Of a stretch of DNA of 64,000 bases, positions 52,101 to 61,200 are shown piece after piece. The notes beneath the pieces were generated by a model. The model worked only from the letters and a program-made list of their open reading frames with translations. It was not told the origin of the DNA and searched no databases. Made by a program: the position numbers and the translations under genes. The stretch's first letter is position 1. The number at the start of each line of letters is the position of its first letter. Source of the DNA: Flavobacterium magnum (GTDB lineage Bacteria > Bacteroidota > Bacteroidia > Flavobacteriales > Flavobacteriaceae); assembly GCF_003055625.1 (NCBI RefSeq), contig NZ_CP028811.1:1550001-1614000 (forward strand), given 5' to 3'.

Positions 52101-54610
52101 TTACACCGAATACTGTGAATTATTCATGGACAGGTCCAAATTCATTCTCTTCGTCATTGCAGAATCCGTCTATATCAAATGTGACTACTGCTGCGTCAGG
52201 TACTTATGTCGTAACGGCAACCAACCCTAATACAGGTTGTTTCTCAACAGCTAGCACGGTTGTGGCAGTTACGCCTGCTGCCGTGGGAGGAAGTGTTACT
52301 GGAGGAACTACAATCTGTTCAGGTTCTACAAGTGGGATTTTGACGTTAAGTGGTGATACCGGTACTATAGTAAGATGGGAAAGTTCAGTTAGCCCATTTA
52401 TAACATGGTCACCAATAGCCAATACTACACATACTTATACTTCAGGAGCGCTCACGCAAACAATGAGATTCAGGGCCGTTTTACAAAATGGTGCCTGTAC
52501 TCCGGTTAATTCAAACTATACCACAGTAACTGTTGATGCGCCTTCAGTAGGAGGCAGTGTTACAGGAGGAACATCAGTATGTTCCGGTGCTACAAGTGGA
52601 CTTTTAACTTTGGCAGGAGAAACAGGTGCGGTAGTTAGATGGGAAAGTTCAGTTAGTCCTTTCACAACCTGGTCTCCAATAGTTAATACTGCAAATACAT
52701 ATACCTCAGGAGTTCTTACGCAGGATACTGCGTTTAGGGCAATGGTTCAAAATGGTGTTTGTGGAGAAGCAAATTCTTCTGCTACTACAGTTACTGTCAG
52801 TCCGATATCAGTTGGAGGCGCTGTAAATGGTGGTTCATCTGTATGTTCAGGGTCGAACAGCGGCATACTTACATTATCGGGTCATACGGGATCTGTGGTA
52901 AGATGGGAAAGTTCAGTTAGTCCTTTTACAACATGGACTCCTATAGCCAACACCAACACTACTTATGTTTCCGGTGCAATTACTGTAGAAACGCATTTCC
53001 GTGCCGTTGTCCAGAGTGGTTCATGTTCAGAGGCTACTTCGTCTGAGACAATCGTTACGGTTGGCGGAAGTAGTACGACCTGGTCATCCGGATCATGGAG
53101 TAATGGAGTGCCTAATTCAACCAGTGCGGCTGTCATTAATGGTAATTTTACTGCTGCTGCAGACCTTTATGCCTGTACCTTGACAATCCAAAGTGGAACG
53201 GTTTCGTTTGCCGGAGGATTCGATGCTTACGTAAACGGTAAGGTTACTGTAACCAGCGGAACATTAACTTTTGAGGATGGTTCTGACCTTGTGCAGACGA
53301 ATGAGATAGCCAACACAGGTAATATTAAGTACAAGCGTACTGCCAACCTGATCCGTCAGGATTATGTTTACTGGTCATCACCGGTATCAGGACAGTTGCT
53401 TCAGGCATTTTCTCCGAACACGTTGAATACACGTTTCTATAACCTCAACGAGCCTTCAAACAGCTTCGCGCAGATCGCGTCGCCGTCTACAACGGCATTT
53501 GAGGCTGCCCGAGGTTATATGATCCGTGCTGCGAACAACCATCCGGCGGTACTTACGCCGTGGACGGGAACATTCACAGGTGTGCCCAACAATGGTCTGC
53601 AGACCATCCCTGTGACTGTTACCGGGCAGGGATACAACATGATCGGAAACCCTTATCCGTCTACGATAGATGCGGACCTGTACCTTGCCGAGCCAGGTAA
53701 CGCGGGCACACTGTACTTCTGGACGCACATCAGCCAGGCGGCCGCCTCAGGAGCGAACTATGCAAGCTATAATCTTTCCGGAGGAACAGCTGCACAGGCA
53801 GGGGGCGATGTCCCTACGGGCGTTATACGTGGAGGCCAGGGGTTTGTGCAGTTGAAAACTTCGGCAGGTAACGCTACTTTCACCAACGCGATGAGGACTG
53901 CTGACGGCGGATCATTTTATAGGAGCAGTAATACCGTTGAAAAGCACCGTATGTGGTTCAACCTGAGTACACCGTCACATGCAATGAACCAAATCCTTAT
54001 AGGTTATATCGACGGCGCTACTATGGGAGTGGATAGCCAGTACGATGGTAAGCTTATTGAGGGAGGCGCATCAATCTCGAGCATCATTGGCGATACGAAC
54101 TATCTGATTCAGGGACGGTCACTTCCATTTGTTGATACCGACGTCGTGCCGCTTAACTTCAATGCCGATACGGCTGGTGTTTACACTATATCACTTGATC
54201 ACGTTGACGGCCTGTTTGAAGGCAATCAGAACATTTACCTGAAGGACAACTTTACCGCTACAGTGCACGATATCAAGCAGGGCGGTTACACTTTCACTTC
54301 AGCCCCAGGCGCATTTGCCGACAGGTTTGAAGTGGTTTACCAAGCTTCGCCGCTTGCAGTAGAAGACCCTGTTTTTGATTCAAAAAGCATTGTAGTTTAC
54401 AAAGACCAGGGCATAATCCACATCAATTCAGGCCAAGTTGAGATGTCAGGAGTGAAGGTCTTCGACATCCGGGGCAGGCTGATCTACAGGAAGGATGGTA
54501 TAAATGCCAATGATACGTTGTTGGAAAACCTTCGTGCTGAAGAACAAGTGTTGCTCGTTCGGATCACTTCTACCGACAACGTGACGGTAACCAGGAAAGT
54601 GGCTAACTAA
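46109..54610 (+). CDS. Giant T9SS-exported beta-helix/Ig-like adhesin
   Basis: A 2833-residue surface protein. The N-terminal signal is extended (MQRILLLFENGSTYPKRIK, then LLLAVLLLCVANFVTAQ). Two right-handed beta-helix regions (about 258-830 and 1111-1484) share the strand motif NxxIxNCNI. Ig-like units follow, one split by a nidogen-like module (about 1792-2002, VGNNGVLVFGTTTGDII). Three tandem repeats of 83-88 residues (about 2059-2318) each contain VRWESSVSPF. A conserved C-terminal block (about 2410-2700; GNPYPSTIDADLYL, WFNLSTPSHAMNQILIGYIDGAT) leads to a type A T9SS domain (VKVFDIRGRLIYR to VTVTRKVAN). It probably functions in attachment or gliding. Terminator downstream. Confidence 0.85.
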   Translation: MQRILLLFENGSTYPKRIKLLLAVLLLCVANFVTAQSNGIYESYAILSINGGANAYYDMNAATANPDFQGANLGTFTLGTNSLVVKGGQNKTFKCSGGDITNGHLRWRVWLTSAGASGTFNTENYGFVSNDGGGCGGNQTWEGTGGTTNIIAGRVPGNYTLEVYSDADGVPGTVFSSNGGNNYKATFTVQADPALPVLVSSTTGLTTLTGYATLKAAFDAVNAGTHTGVISIYIGGNTTEAAIASLNASGSGSASYTSMSIVPVGGGARTITGSMATELILFNGADNVTVDGLNTGGNSLTISNTSIAATSGTSTLKFIGGATSNTITNCNVLGSATMSVVTNGGTIFFSTDGITANGNDNNTISNCNIGPAGGNLPSKAIYGNGSTTTTAIGNSGIVITNNNIFDFFAPAVTSAGINVSGGCNTWSITNNRFYQTGTRTWTAGAQHSPIWISATTATSGAQTFTITGNIIGYASNTQTGTYTLTGAGSSARFWGIHFNGISTGAATTISNNTVAAVSMTGVTSSGSGTSSPFMGIFFQEGNGLTNGNTIGSQSATGSLVFSTTTTGATDAYGIFNFTSNTWTSSNNNIGGISVTNLGASGTFIVYGIRAFTGTTVLWTAAGNNIGGTVANSIQLNATGASSQVVGMFTSNAPSLLTGNTIRNLTSNIGTGTGTAASVIGILTTASSASGTLSQNSIFNLTNTNASAASTVTGIQYGGTTTGIIERNLIYGLTAATNAATAEINGIRVGSGTSVYKNNMIAIGDGIANAIQVNGINEPAGTDSFFNNSVYIGGAPTAGTANSFAFNSSVTTNTRSFRDNIFVNNRSNNGATGKNYIVRVGGTAANPAGLTINNNIYNATGTGAVFGLFNALDVISLPAWRTAVGQDADSFDTDPKFVAPANAIPNLHINPAVASAAEANGFLIASVTDDFDGQTRSGLTPTDIGADAGNFTGLDLAAPVISYTTLSNDVVNTTRAFTNVTITDVTGVNVTPGTKPRLYYKKSADANDLTGWKFVEANGTTSPFDFTIDYSLLNAGSVSVNDVIQYFVVAQDTAGPNVGINSGTFNTPATSVALASGQFPITGTINSYSVLTALSGIKTVCPSGCDYPTLTVAGGAFSAVNSSIVTGNVTLQIAGDLTAETGAVTLNEFAAPYSVTIKPVGSARAISGTSSTTLIMLFGADNVIIDGSLGSTANTICPASSATRDLTITNTNSSTTSGVIGITNNGTNGASNNTIKNCNIVGNSNTTTRTGIGSVNTGATGGNNNNSFINNNLSKSLFGISVQGLSAVAKNSGTTINQNVIATASPNNVQIGGIFVGFETGDTISGNTVSGINSATDAFGISLGLNSWLATTTTGSEVVNTTISNNIIGTVQNTGTNSSAGILVGPAASGTNRIINNEVYGVIGNATVGDITTGIFVIPATGSSLQVYHNTVSMTGDRGTGTTGSSLALAVGGADTAIDIRNNIFVNKQTTVAAGKSYAIGFGYSTFANLTSNNNNFFTSGANANFAVTSALNTGTDRTSLANLQAATGKDAASLNINAVFTSSNDLRPAANLTNVPLTNAGADLSAVVPSDIDCAARSTTPSLGFKEFSVDVCSGANAGTASAALSIICGSGSTTISSAGYSTGLNTTYLWQSSVDAAFTTPVDIGVASANYSSLNTGTITSTTYYRLVVECTAVPVTNISNVVTVTVNTVPVVNVTPPSATICSGGTVNLVANGATTYSWSPGTGLDATTGASVNANPTVTTTYTVIGTTNGCASAPVNVTVTVNPVPLTPVAGSNTPVCEGGTLNLTSSIVTLPGYTMNGNSGVSFIDISGTGTSAGTIADDSEHNLTIPSFTFNGVAYTTARVGNNGVLVFGTTTGDIIFNNSALPQGIAASTTATSGLITGTGNSLAAIVANWDDMQPLDASSTIKTQTVGNLYIIQWSNEDNFNAAGSGTITFQIQLDTTTGQIHLVYPDLTYGVPAFDAAASATIGLNYSASSALQYSFNTASIVDGQSVTFTPNTVNYSWTGPNSFSSSLQNPSISNVTTAASGTYVVTATNPNTGCFSTASTVVAVTPAAVGGSVTGGTTICSGSTSGILTLSGDTGTIVRWESSVSPFITWSPIANTTHTYTSGALTQTMRFRAVLQNGACTPVNSNYTTVTVDAPSVGGSVTGGTSVCSGATSGLLTLAGETGAVVRWESSVSPFTTWSPIVNTANTYTSGVLTQDTAFRAMVQNGVCGEANSSATTVTVSPISVGGAVNGGSSVCSGSNSGILTLSGHTGSVVRWESSVSPFTTWTPIANTNTTYVSGAITVETHFRAVVQSGSCSEATSSETIVTVGGSSTTWSSGSWSNGVPNSTSAAVINGNFTAAADLYACTLTIQSGTVSFAGGFDAYVNGKVTVTSGTLTFEDGSDLVQTNEIANTGNIKYKRTANLIRQDYVYWSSPVSGQLLQAFSPNTLNTRFYNLNEPSNSFAQIASPSTTAFEAARGYMIRAANNHPAVLTPWTGTFTGVPNNGLQTIPVTVTGQGYNMIGNPYPSTIDADLYLAEPGNAGTLYFWTHISQAAASGANYASYNLSGGTAAQAGGDVPTGVIRGGQGFVQLKTSAGNATFTNAMRTADGGSFYRSSNTVEKHRMWFNLSTPSHAMNQILIGYIDGATMGVDSQYDGKLIEGGASISSIIGDTNYLIQGRSLPFVDTDVVPLNFNADTAGVYTISLDHVDGLFEGNQNIYLKDNFTATVHDIKQGGYTFTSAPGAFADRFEVVYQASPLAVEDPVFDSKSIVVYKDQGIIHINSGQVEMSGVKVFDIRGRLIYRKDGINANDTLLENLRAEEQVLLVRITSTDNVTVTRKVAN
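51443..52140 (+). other. Nidogen-like module nested in an Ig-like domain (within the giant adhesin)
   Basis: The Ig-like strand PVCEGGTLNLTSS (about 51443) is followed by a nidogen-like stretch with VGNNGVLVFGT, IVANWDDMQPLD and YIIQWSNEDNF. The Ig-like domain resumes with NYSWTGPNSFSSSLQNPSIS (about 52118). The normal B-to-C strand connection is therefore interrupted by about 210 residues. Confidence 0.6.
52283..53059 (+). repeat. Three tandem repeats of 264, 264 and 249 nt in the giant adhesin gene
   Basis: Repeats start at 52283, 52547 and 52811, each with VGGSV/AV and NGG or TGG, then ICSG/VCSG, SGILTL or SGLLTL, VRWESSVSPF and FRAVVQ-type segments. The core VRWESSVSPF is identical in all three and its coding bases are also nearly identical. 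The recent duplication and in-frame period suggest length variation of a surface stalk. Confidence 0.9.
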
Positions 54611-54635
54611 GTCTTGTTTGAACATATTATAAGAG

Positions 54636-54663
54636 CCTCCCGGTTATCCGGGAGGTTTTTTTT
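54636..54663 (+). terminator. Terminator of the first giant adhesin gene
   Basis: CCTCCCGG (54636-54643) pairs perfectly with CCGGGAGG (54648-54655) around TTAT, followed by eight T. It lies 25 nt after the stop. Confidence 0.9.
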
Positions 54664-55229
54664 GCGGAAGCGGTGCGGTAACCTTAACTGATGCAATCTT
54701 ATTGAAATAGAATCGATACGCATCTCTATTGTACACGTTAATTACACTGTGAAAGTTGACGCACCATTAGGATTGTTTATCCTATAAATATGTCTAAGGT
54801 TAAATTTACTTGCCGTGTTGAAAAGAGTTCTGATTATCGGGCCCATGACGATGCGCTCTGCAATTGGTTCAAACCCTTGATTTTCAATTGTTGTATGTCG
54901 CTGTTGGCCCAAGTTTGTATTTGGATATATATTAAGGTATAAAATTTTAAACTTTCAGCTGCCTTCTGGTCAAGTTAAAGCATCGCAACAGTCAAAATGT
55001 ATCGCCTTTCCCGCTCGCAGTTTTTACGAAATACGTTGCCGAAAATACGTTATGGTTATTAAAAAATTGTAATTTATTTATAACCTTATAAAGTAAAAAC
55101 ACAGGCAATTGGTCGGTTAAAACAGGCTTTTTAACTGTTTTTTTTATATTTAGAATCAATTTATGGTAATTATTATGATATAGTTAACTTTATTTTATAA
55201 CTTTAGACGTTATTAATTAATTATAAACT
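54664..55229. other. Intergenic region upstream of the second giant adhesin
   Basis: No gene can be supported in these 566 nt. The sequence becomes increasingly AT-rich toward 55229. The only signals are two TAACTTTA boxes (55185-55192 and 55198-55205). Confidence 0.6.
55185..55205 (+). promoter_or_regulatory. Candidate promoter of the second giant adhesin gene
   Basis: TAACTTTA occurs at 55185 and 55198, each one mismatch from TAnnTTTG, 25-38 nt before the ATG at 55230. No clear -33 TTG lies at the right distance. Confidence 0.35.
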
Positions 55230-58200
55230 ATGTATAAAAATTACGATTCTTTGAGATCTGGTAGGGATACCTGGCTCAAAAATGACGTTGGCGACCCGCT
55301 CGGTTCGCCGCCCACGACGTCAAAAAGGTTGGTATTTCGTTTTTTGATGACTGCATTTTTCATGCTGTCCTTCCTGTTTTTAGGAGGATCAGCTGTGCAG
55401 GCTCAGACAACGGTTATTAGTCCTTCAGGAAGTGGAAGCTTCGAGGGTGCGAATTTTGCTGCGGATGGATGGACAACTGTCCAGTTGGCAACTCCGGGAG
55501 GAAATAACCTTGCTCTCGGTAATGCGGCGACAATCGGCTTCACGCCAACTCACGGAACCAAGGGTGTTTTTGTAACCAACAATGGAACTTCAAGGGGGTA
55601 CGCGCATGCGTCTTCATGGGCTTGGATTTACAAGGACGTTACGCTCGCTGCCGGTGAGACAATACCGACATTTACGATGGATATGTTTGGGAACCCCGGA
55701 GATACTGGTTTTGACGGTATCGTGGTTGGTATTTCCGATCAGACCTTTACGGCCTCAAACACAGTTGGGGCTACTGGTAGCATGTCGGGAACCGCTATAC
55801 CGGGTATGACAATCGCCACAGTAGCAACATCGAACACTTTTATAGAAGACGGTAACTATGCCGTGGCAACCACTCGTACTTTCACTTTAAGCGGTGTTGC
55901 TATGGGCAACTCATTGTCCTCATCAACAAAAAGGATCTGGATCGGTTGGAGATGTGACGGATCTGTCGGTAACCTGACTACGCCTATGTCTTTTGACAGG
56001 GTGAATTTCGTTACGGCAGCTCCTGCAAACTTTACTGCGGTACAAAGCGGACTTTTTTCTTCTCCTGCAACATGGGGCGGAACAGTACCTGCTCCAGGTA
56101 ACAGTATAACGATTCCTGCGGGGGCAACCATTACTGTTGACCAAGCTTTAAACTATAGTGACCTTACCATAAATGGTACTTTACAATGGGGAAGTTCGAG
56201 TAACTCGGTTACTATAGGAGGAAACGTTCTTATCAATTCCGGAGGTAAGTTGCTGGCTTATACGGCTGCGACAACGCCTGTCGGTATTACGATGACTATT
56301 GGGGGGAATTACACCAATAATGGTTATGCCAATCACGCGGTGGGAACCGGGACCCTGGCTACGCTTACGTTCAACGGCAGCGGTTCAACGCTTGGAGGGA
56401 CCGGTACTTTTGCGGGGGACGGGACACGCGGTATCATCCGTCAGCTGTTCTTCCAGAACAATGGATCGAATACGATTAATACTACGCAAAACCTTACCGT
56501 TTATAATTTAGGTCATACAGGTACAAGTAGCCTGAACACCAATGGTAAACTTGCGGTCGACAATACTGCTCAGTACTATGGGCAGGCTGCTAATATTCAG
56601 GTCGCTAACGTTGCTGTAACCAATATGGGTTCAGGTTATACGTCAGCTCCGATACCGTCGTGTTCAGGTGCAGCTCTGTGGACAGCCGCTGCTACATTGT
56701 CGGTTGGTAACGTTAGGGTTACTACTACCGATATCTATGTAGTCAGTGTTGCGGGTACTTCAGGAACATCTGCTCCTGTACATACTTCAGGGGCTGCGGC
56801 CGCTACTGGCGGTACTGCTGAATTCCTTTGGGTAGGTCCGGCGGGAACAATCGGAACGCCTTACACTCCTGCAGCTTTGGTTGTAGGTACACAATATTTT
56901 TACGGAGGGAACCTGTATACTGCCGTTGCGACTACCGCGATGGGAGTTGCCGGAGCCCCTGTTCATACCACTGGAACTGTAGGCAGCCTTCGTTATGTAG
57001 GTACGCCTGCAATGGTTTCCGCAAACTGGGATGCAACTACTTCTACGCTTAGGAGTTTGAATCTTGTAAATGCGGGTAGTGGATATTCTTCTTCTACAGG
57101 ACCTGCGATTTCTATTGTTGCAAATGCTGCAGGAACCGGTGCAGCCGCTACTGCGGTTGTATTGTATACGCAAAACGGACCGACTGCCAGTTCATTTCAA
57201 AAGAGTGGTGGCGGAGCTACTGTCTCTGGTGGTTTGACTATCAACAGTGATGCCGGTGCAGGTTTGCTTACTTCAGATGTTCAGGCCTCTTCAGGGGTAG
57301 CAACGTTGTCTACTACAAATGGTGGAAACAATTATACTGTTGCTCCGGTTGTAGGTTTTGCAGGACCAACCCAGGTTAACCTTGTAACCAACGCGGGTAC
57401 AGGATACACCGCCGCACCAACAATTACGGTTACAGGTGGGAATTTGGTAACAGGTACTGCGTTGACAAGTGCAAACTTTACAATTACTGTGAATAACGGT
57501 AACGTGGCCTCTGTATACCTTAATACAGGTACTACCGCTACCTATTCAACCCCGCCGACACTTTCCTTTACAGGTGGCGGAGGTTCAGGTGCTACGTTAG
57601 CATTTCCTTCAGGCTCATGGCCTGCTGCGACGGCTAATATAGGAGCCAACGGACAGTTGACCAGTTTTACAGTGACCAATTCAGGGTACGGTTATGCTGC
57701 GGCTCCTACCGTAGGTGTGGGTACTGCGTCTGGTACAGCCAACGGTGGTACTTTCACTACAGTTGCTACAGCGCCGGTTGCAAGAGTTGCTTTGTATAAC
57801 CTGACACTTAACTTTTTCGCTCCGGCGACATCTGCCGTTGTTAACGGTGACGATGCTGCAATACCGACAAACCGTAAAATTAATACCTTGTCTTTAAATG
57901 GTAATGGTAACGGTTTGAATATCACGAGCAATCTGGTTTTGTATGGTACGACACCTTTAGCGCTTGTGGCTAGTGGAAATACTCCTGGTAACATCCTTAA
58001 TATGGGTGGCAATACAGTGACTTGTACGACCAACGGTTTTGCCGGTCTTTCAGGCACTGTAGGTGCTACAAACTCGTTCGTGAAGAACGGTTCTTTTGTA
58101 CTTACCGGTCGTGGTGGTGCAAGTGTATTTAACTTTCCGTTCGGAGGAACTGTTACGTGGTCTGCCGGCAGCGGTACGCTTGCAACAGGATCCAATGTAT

Positions 58201-61200
58201 TGACCGCAAAAGTATCTGATACGGCTGCTCCGACGAACGCCGTTACAGGCGGCACAGGACTTGCAATGGGTACACGTGCATACAGGGTTCAGACAGCAAC
58301 TACGTTAGGGGCTGCGGCTACTACAGGTACAAACCCAACGATTTTGGTCAGCTTTAATGGAACCGATGCACTGACAACGACTCAGGATCAGACTTTCCTT
58401 GCTGATGCGACTTCATTGAATGGTCCATGGACTATCAGAAGTACAGCTTTTGGAGCTTCAGGCGCGTTGCCGACTGCAAGCACCAAGACGACGGCTACTT
58501 CAGCGCCGGGTCCGATCGTACATACTGGTGATAACTATTATGCCTGGGCGACACCGGCAGCAACGATCACAGATTTTTCTCCTTTGACCGTTTGTGCCAG
58601 TTCGGGAACATTTACCATTACAGGAACTAACTTTACAGGTGTAACTGCAGTTTCTATCGGCGGCACTCCTGTTTCGTCATTTACAATCGTGAATGCTACC
58701 ACAATTACCGGTACTGCAGGGACCGGTACAACCGGTGTTGCATCCGTAACTAAAAACGGTGCCACGATTTCCGGAGTACAAACGGTTACAGTTACCGGTT
58801 CTCCGACCGCTCCTGGCGTGTCTCCGACTTCAGCCAGTATTATCACCGGAGGTGCTGTTTCATTTACAGCTACCGGAACTGGAGGTACTATGAAGTGGTA
58901 CGATGCGGCTACCGGAGGTACATTGCTGTTTACAGGTGATACCTATAACACAAATATCTGTACAACCAGAACATTATATGTTGCTGAAGACAATGGTTCC
59001 TGTGAAGGAGCCAGAGCGTCAGTAACTGTAACTGTTCAGCCTATCGTAGTGAGCGCTACAACTTCCACTTTCTGCGGAACGGGCGCCACGACTACATTGA
59101 GCGTCACTCCGACAGATCCTTCAATAACCTACACCTGGACTGCACTGACGACTTCCGCGTCACTAAGCGCAACTACAGGAAACAGTGTTGATGCTACAGT
59201 TTCAGAAACTTCGGAATTTAAAGTTACAGCTACAACTACATTAGGTGGCTGTAGTGTTGATGCATTCTATTCCGTAGGAGTATATCCTTTGCCTACTGCT
59301 ACAGTAACTACTTCAGCAACGGGCGTTTGTCCTGGAACAAGTGCTACCATCAATTCAGGATTGAGCGCCGGTAACTTTACCGCCGCATGTATCACTCCTG
59401 CTCCAAAAACTGCCCCCGGAACTGTTAATTACCTTGCTAATAACGGCGTTTTAACAACTGCACTTACTTCAGGTACAGCCGATGACGGTGGATGGGGTAA
59501 CATTCCTTTAGGATTCTCATTTAACTTCTTTGGAACAAATTACACGAATGTAAACGTAGGTACTAATGCGGTACTTCAATTTGGAACTTACAATGCTACG
59601 GCACTTGGCGATTTTACAATCGGTGCCTTACCTAATACTGTAGATCCTCTTGGAGCAATATTTGCAGGGTCAAATGACTTACGTGTAGATCAGACAGGCG
59701 GAGCCGGTCCAGCTACCTATGTACGCTATTGGACAGAGGGGTATGCCCCAAACAGAAGGTTCGTTATTGAATACAATGTTTTTCAATGGACTTCCGGGTT
59801 AACATCAACCAATAGGCACAATGTTCAGGTAATTGTTTATGAAACGTTGGGTACGGTTGACATCATCGCAAAAGAGGTTCTGTCGACCAACAGCAAATCA
59901 ATTGGTGTTAACAGTCCTACCGGTACGATCGGTGCGGCTGCACCAAATTGTACAACCAACGCCGTAAATTTCTGGTCTGGTACGACTGCTACAATTAGTG
60001 CAGCTTCACCACAGGCATGGAGATTTTCGCCACCATCAAACTATACTACAACATGGTTTGCCAATGGCGTTCAATTTGTAACTGGTACAAACCTTTTCAG
60101 CCAGGTTGTGTCACCTTCAGTGACCACTACTTATTCTATTACTTATACGAACCAGACTACATTATGTACTAATTCTCCAGGTTCTGCACAGGTAGTAATG
60201 TCAGTACTGGGTAATACGCCACCGACAGGTGTCAATACATTGTCAAGTTCGCCGACAGTTTGTGCTGGATTTACAGCGACGTTAAGTACAGATTATGCTG
60301 GTTCTACAGCGGGTCTTACCTATCAATGGCAATCTTCACCTGCTGGCGCGGGTACCTGGACAGATGTTCCTGGTGCTGTAGCTGATACCATGATTTCCAG
60401 CCCAATCAATGCGCCAACTGATTTCAGGCTTGGCATCTCATCTTGTGGCGGAACAGTAGGGTATACCAATCCGGTTACGGTTAATCTAACGAACAGTATT
60501 TCTTCAACAAGCGGCGCTACACGCTGCGGTGTGGGCACCGTAAGCCTTACTGCTTCAGGTACGCCGGGAGCCAGTATCAATTGGTATGCTGCTTCATCTG
60601 GTGGAACACCTTTATTTACAGGCTCTCCGTATACACCGTCACTATCAAGCACAGTTACTTATTACGTAGCTGCTGAAACTCCAGGCTGTACAAGCCCTAG
60701 GGTTGCTGTATCAGCTGTTGTTAACCCGGCGCCTGCTTTGACTTTGAGCAGTTCATCTGCTGATCTTTGCGTAGGCCAGACAAGCAGCACTGTTACAATC
60801 ACTTCTAATGTAGCCGATTATAATAGCTACGTATGGAATCCTTCTACAGGAGTTTCCGGCAGTGAAATAACAGGATGGACATTCAGTCCTTCTGTTACAA
60901 CTGTATATACGCTTACGGCTACTGAACCAGGAGGTTGTACTAACCAAGCCACTTTTACGGCTAACGTTGATGCGCTTCCTGTTGATGCTACAGCGGATTT
61001 GACTACAGTTTGTGCTGGATTTCCTGTTGCATTGTCCGCCTCTACAATTGTCCTTTCATCTGGCCCGGCTGTACTGCCGACCGGATATTGTTCTCCTGAC
61101 AGCAGCGGTGGTGGCGGTTCGAACCCGATCACTTCTGTGGTATTCAATACTTTATCAAATACTGGTATTGTGCAAACAACACCGTTTTTCGACACTTATC

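Noticed and set aside
52283..57725. Possible CRISPR-like repeats in the adhesin genes
   Set aside because: Repeats are in frame, protein-coding, vary at silent sites and have no unique spacers of constant length.
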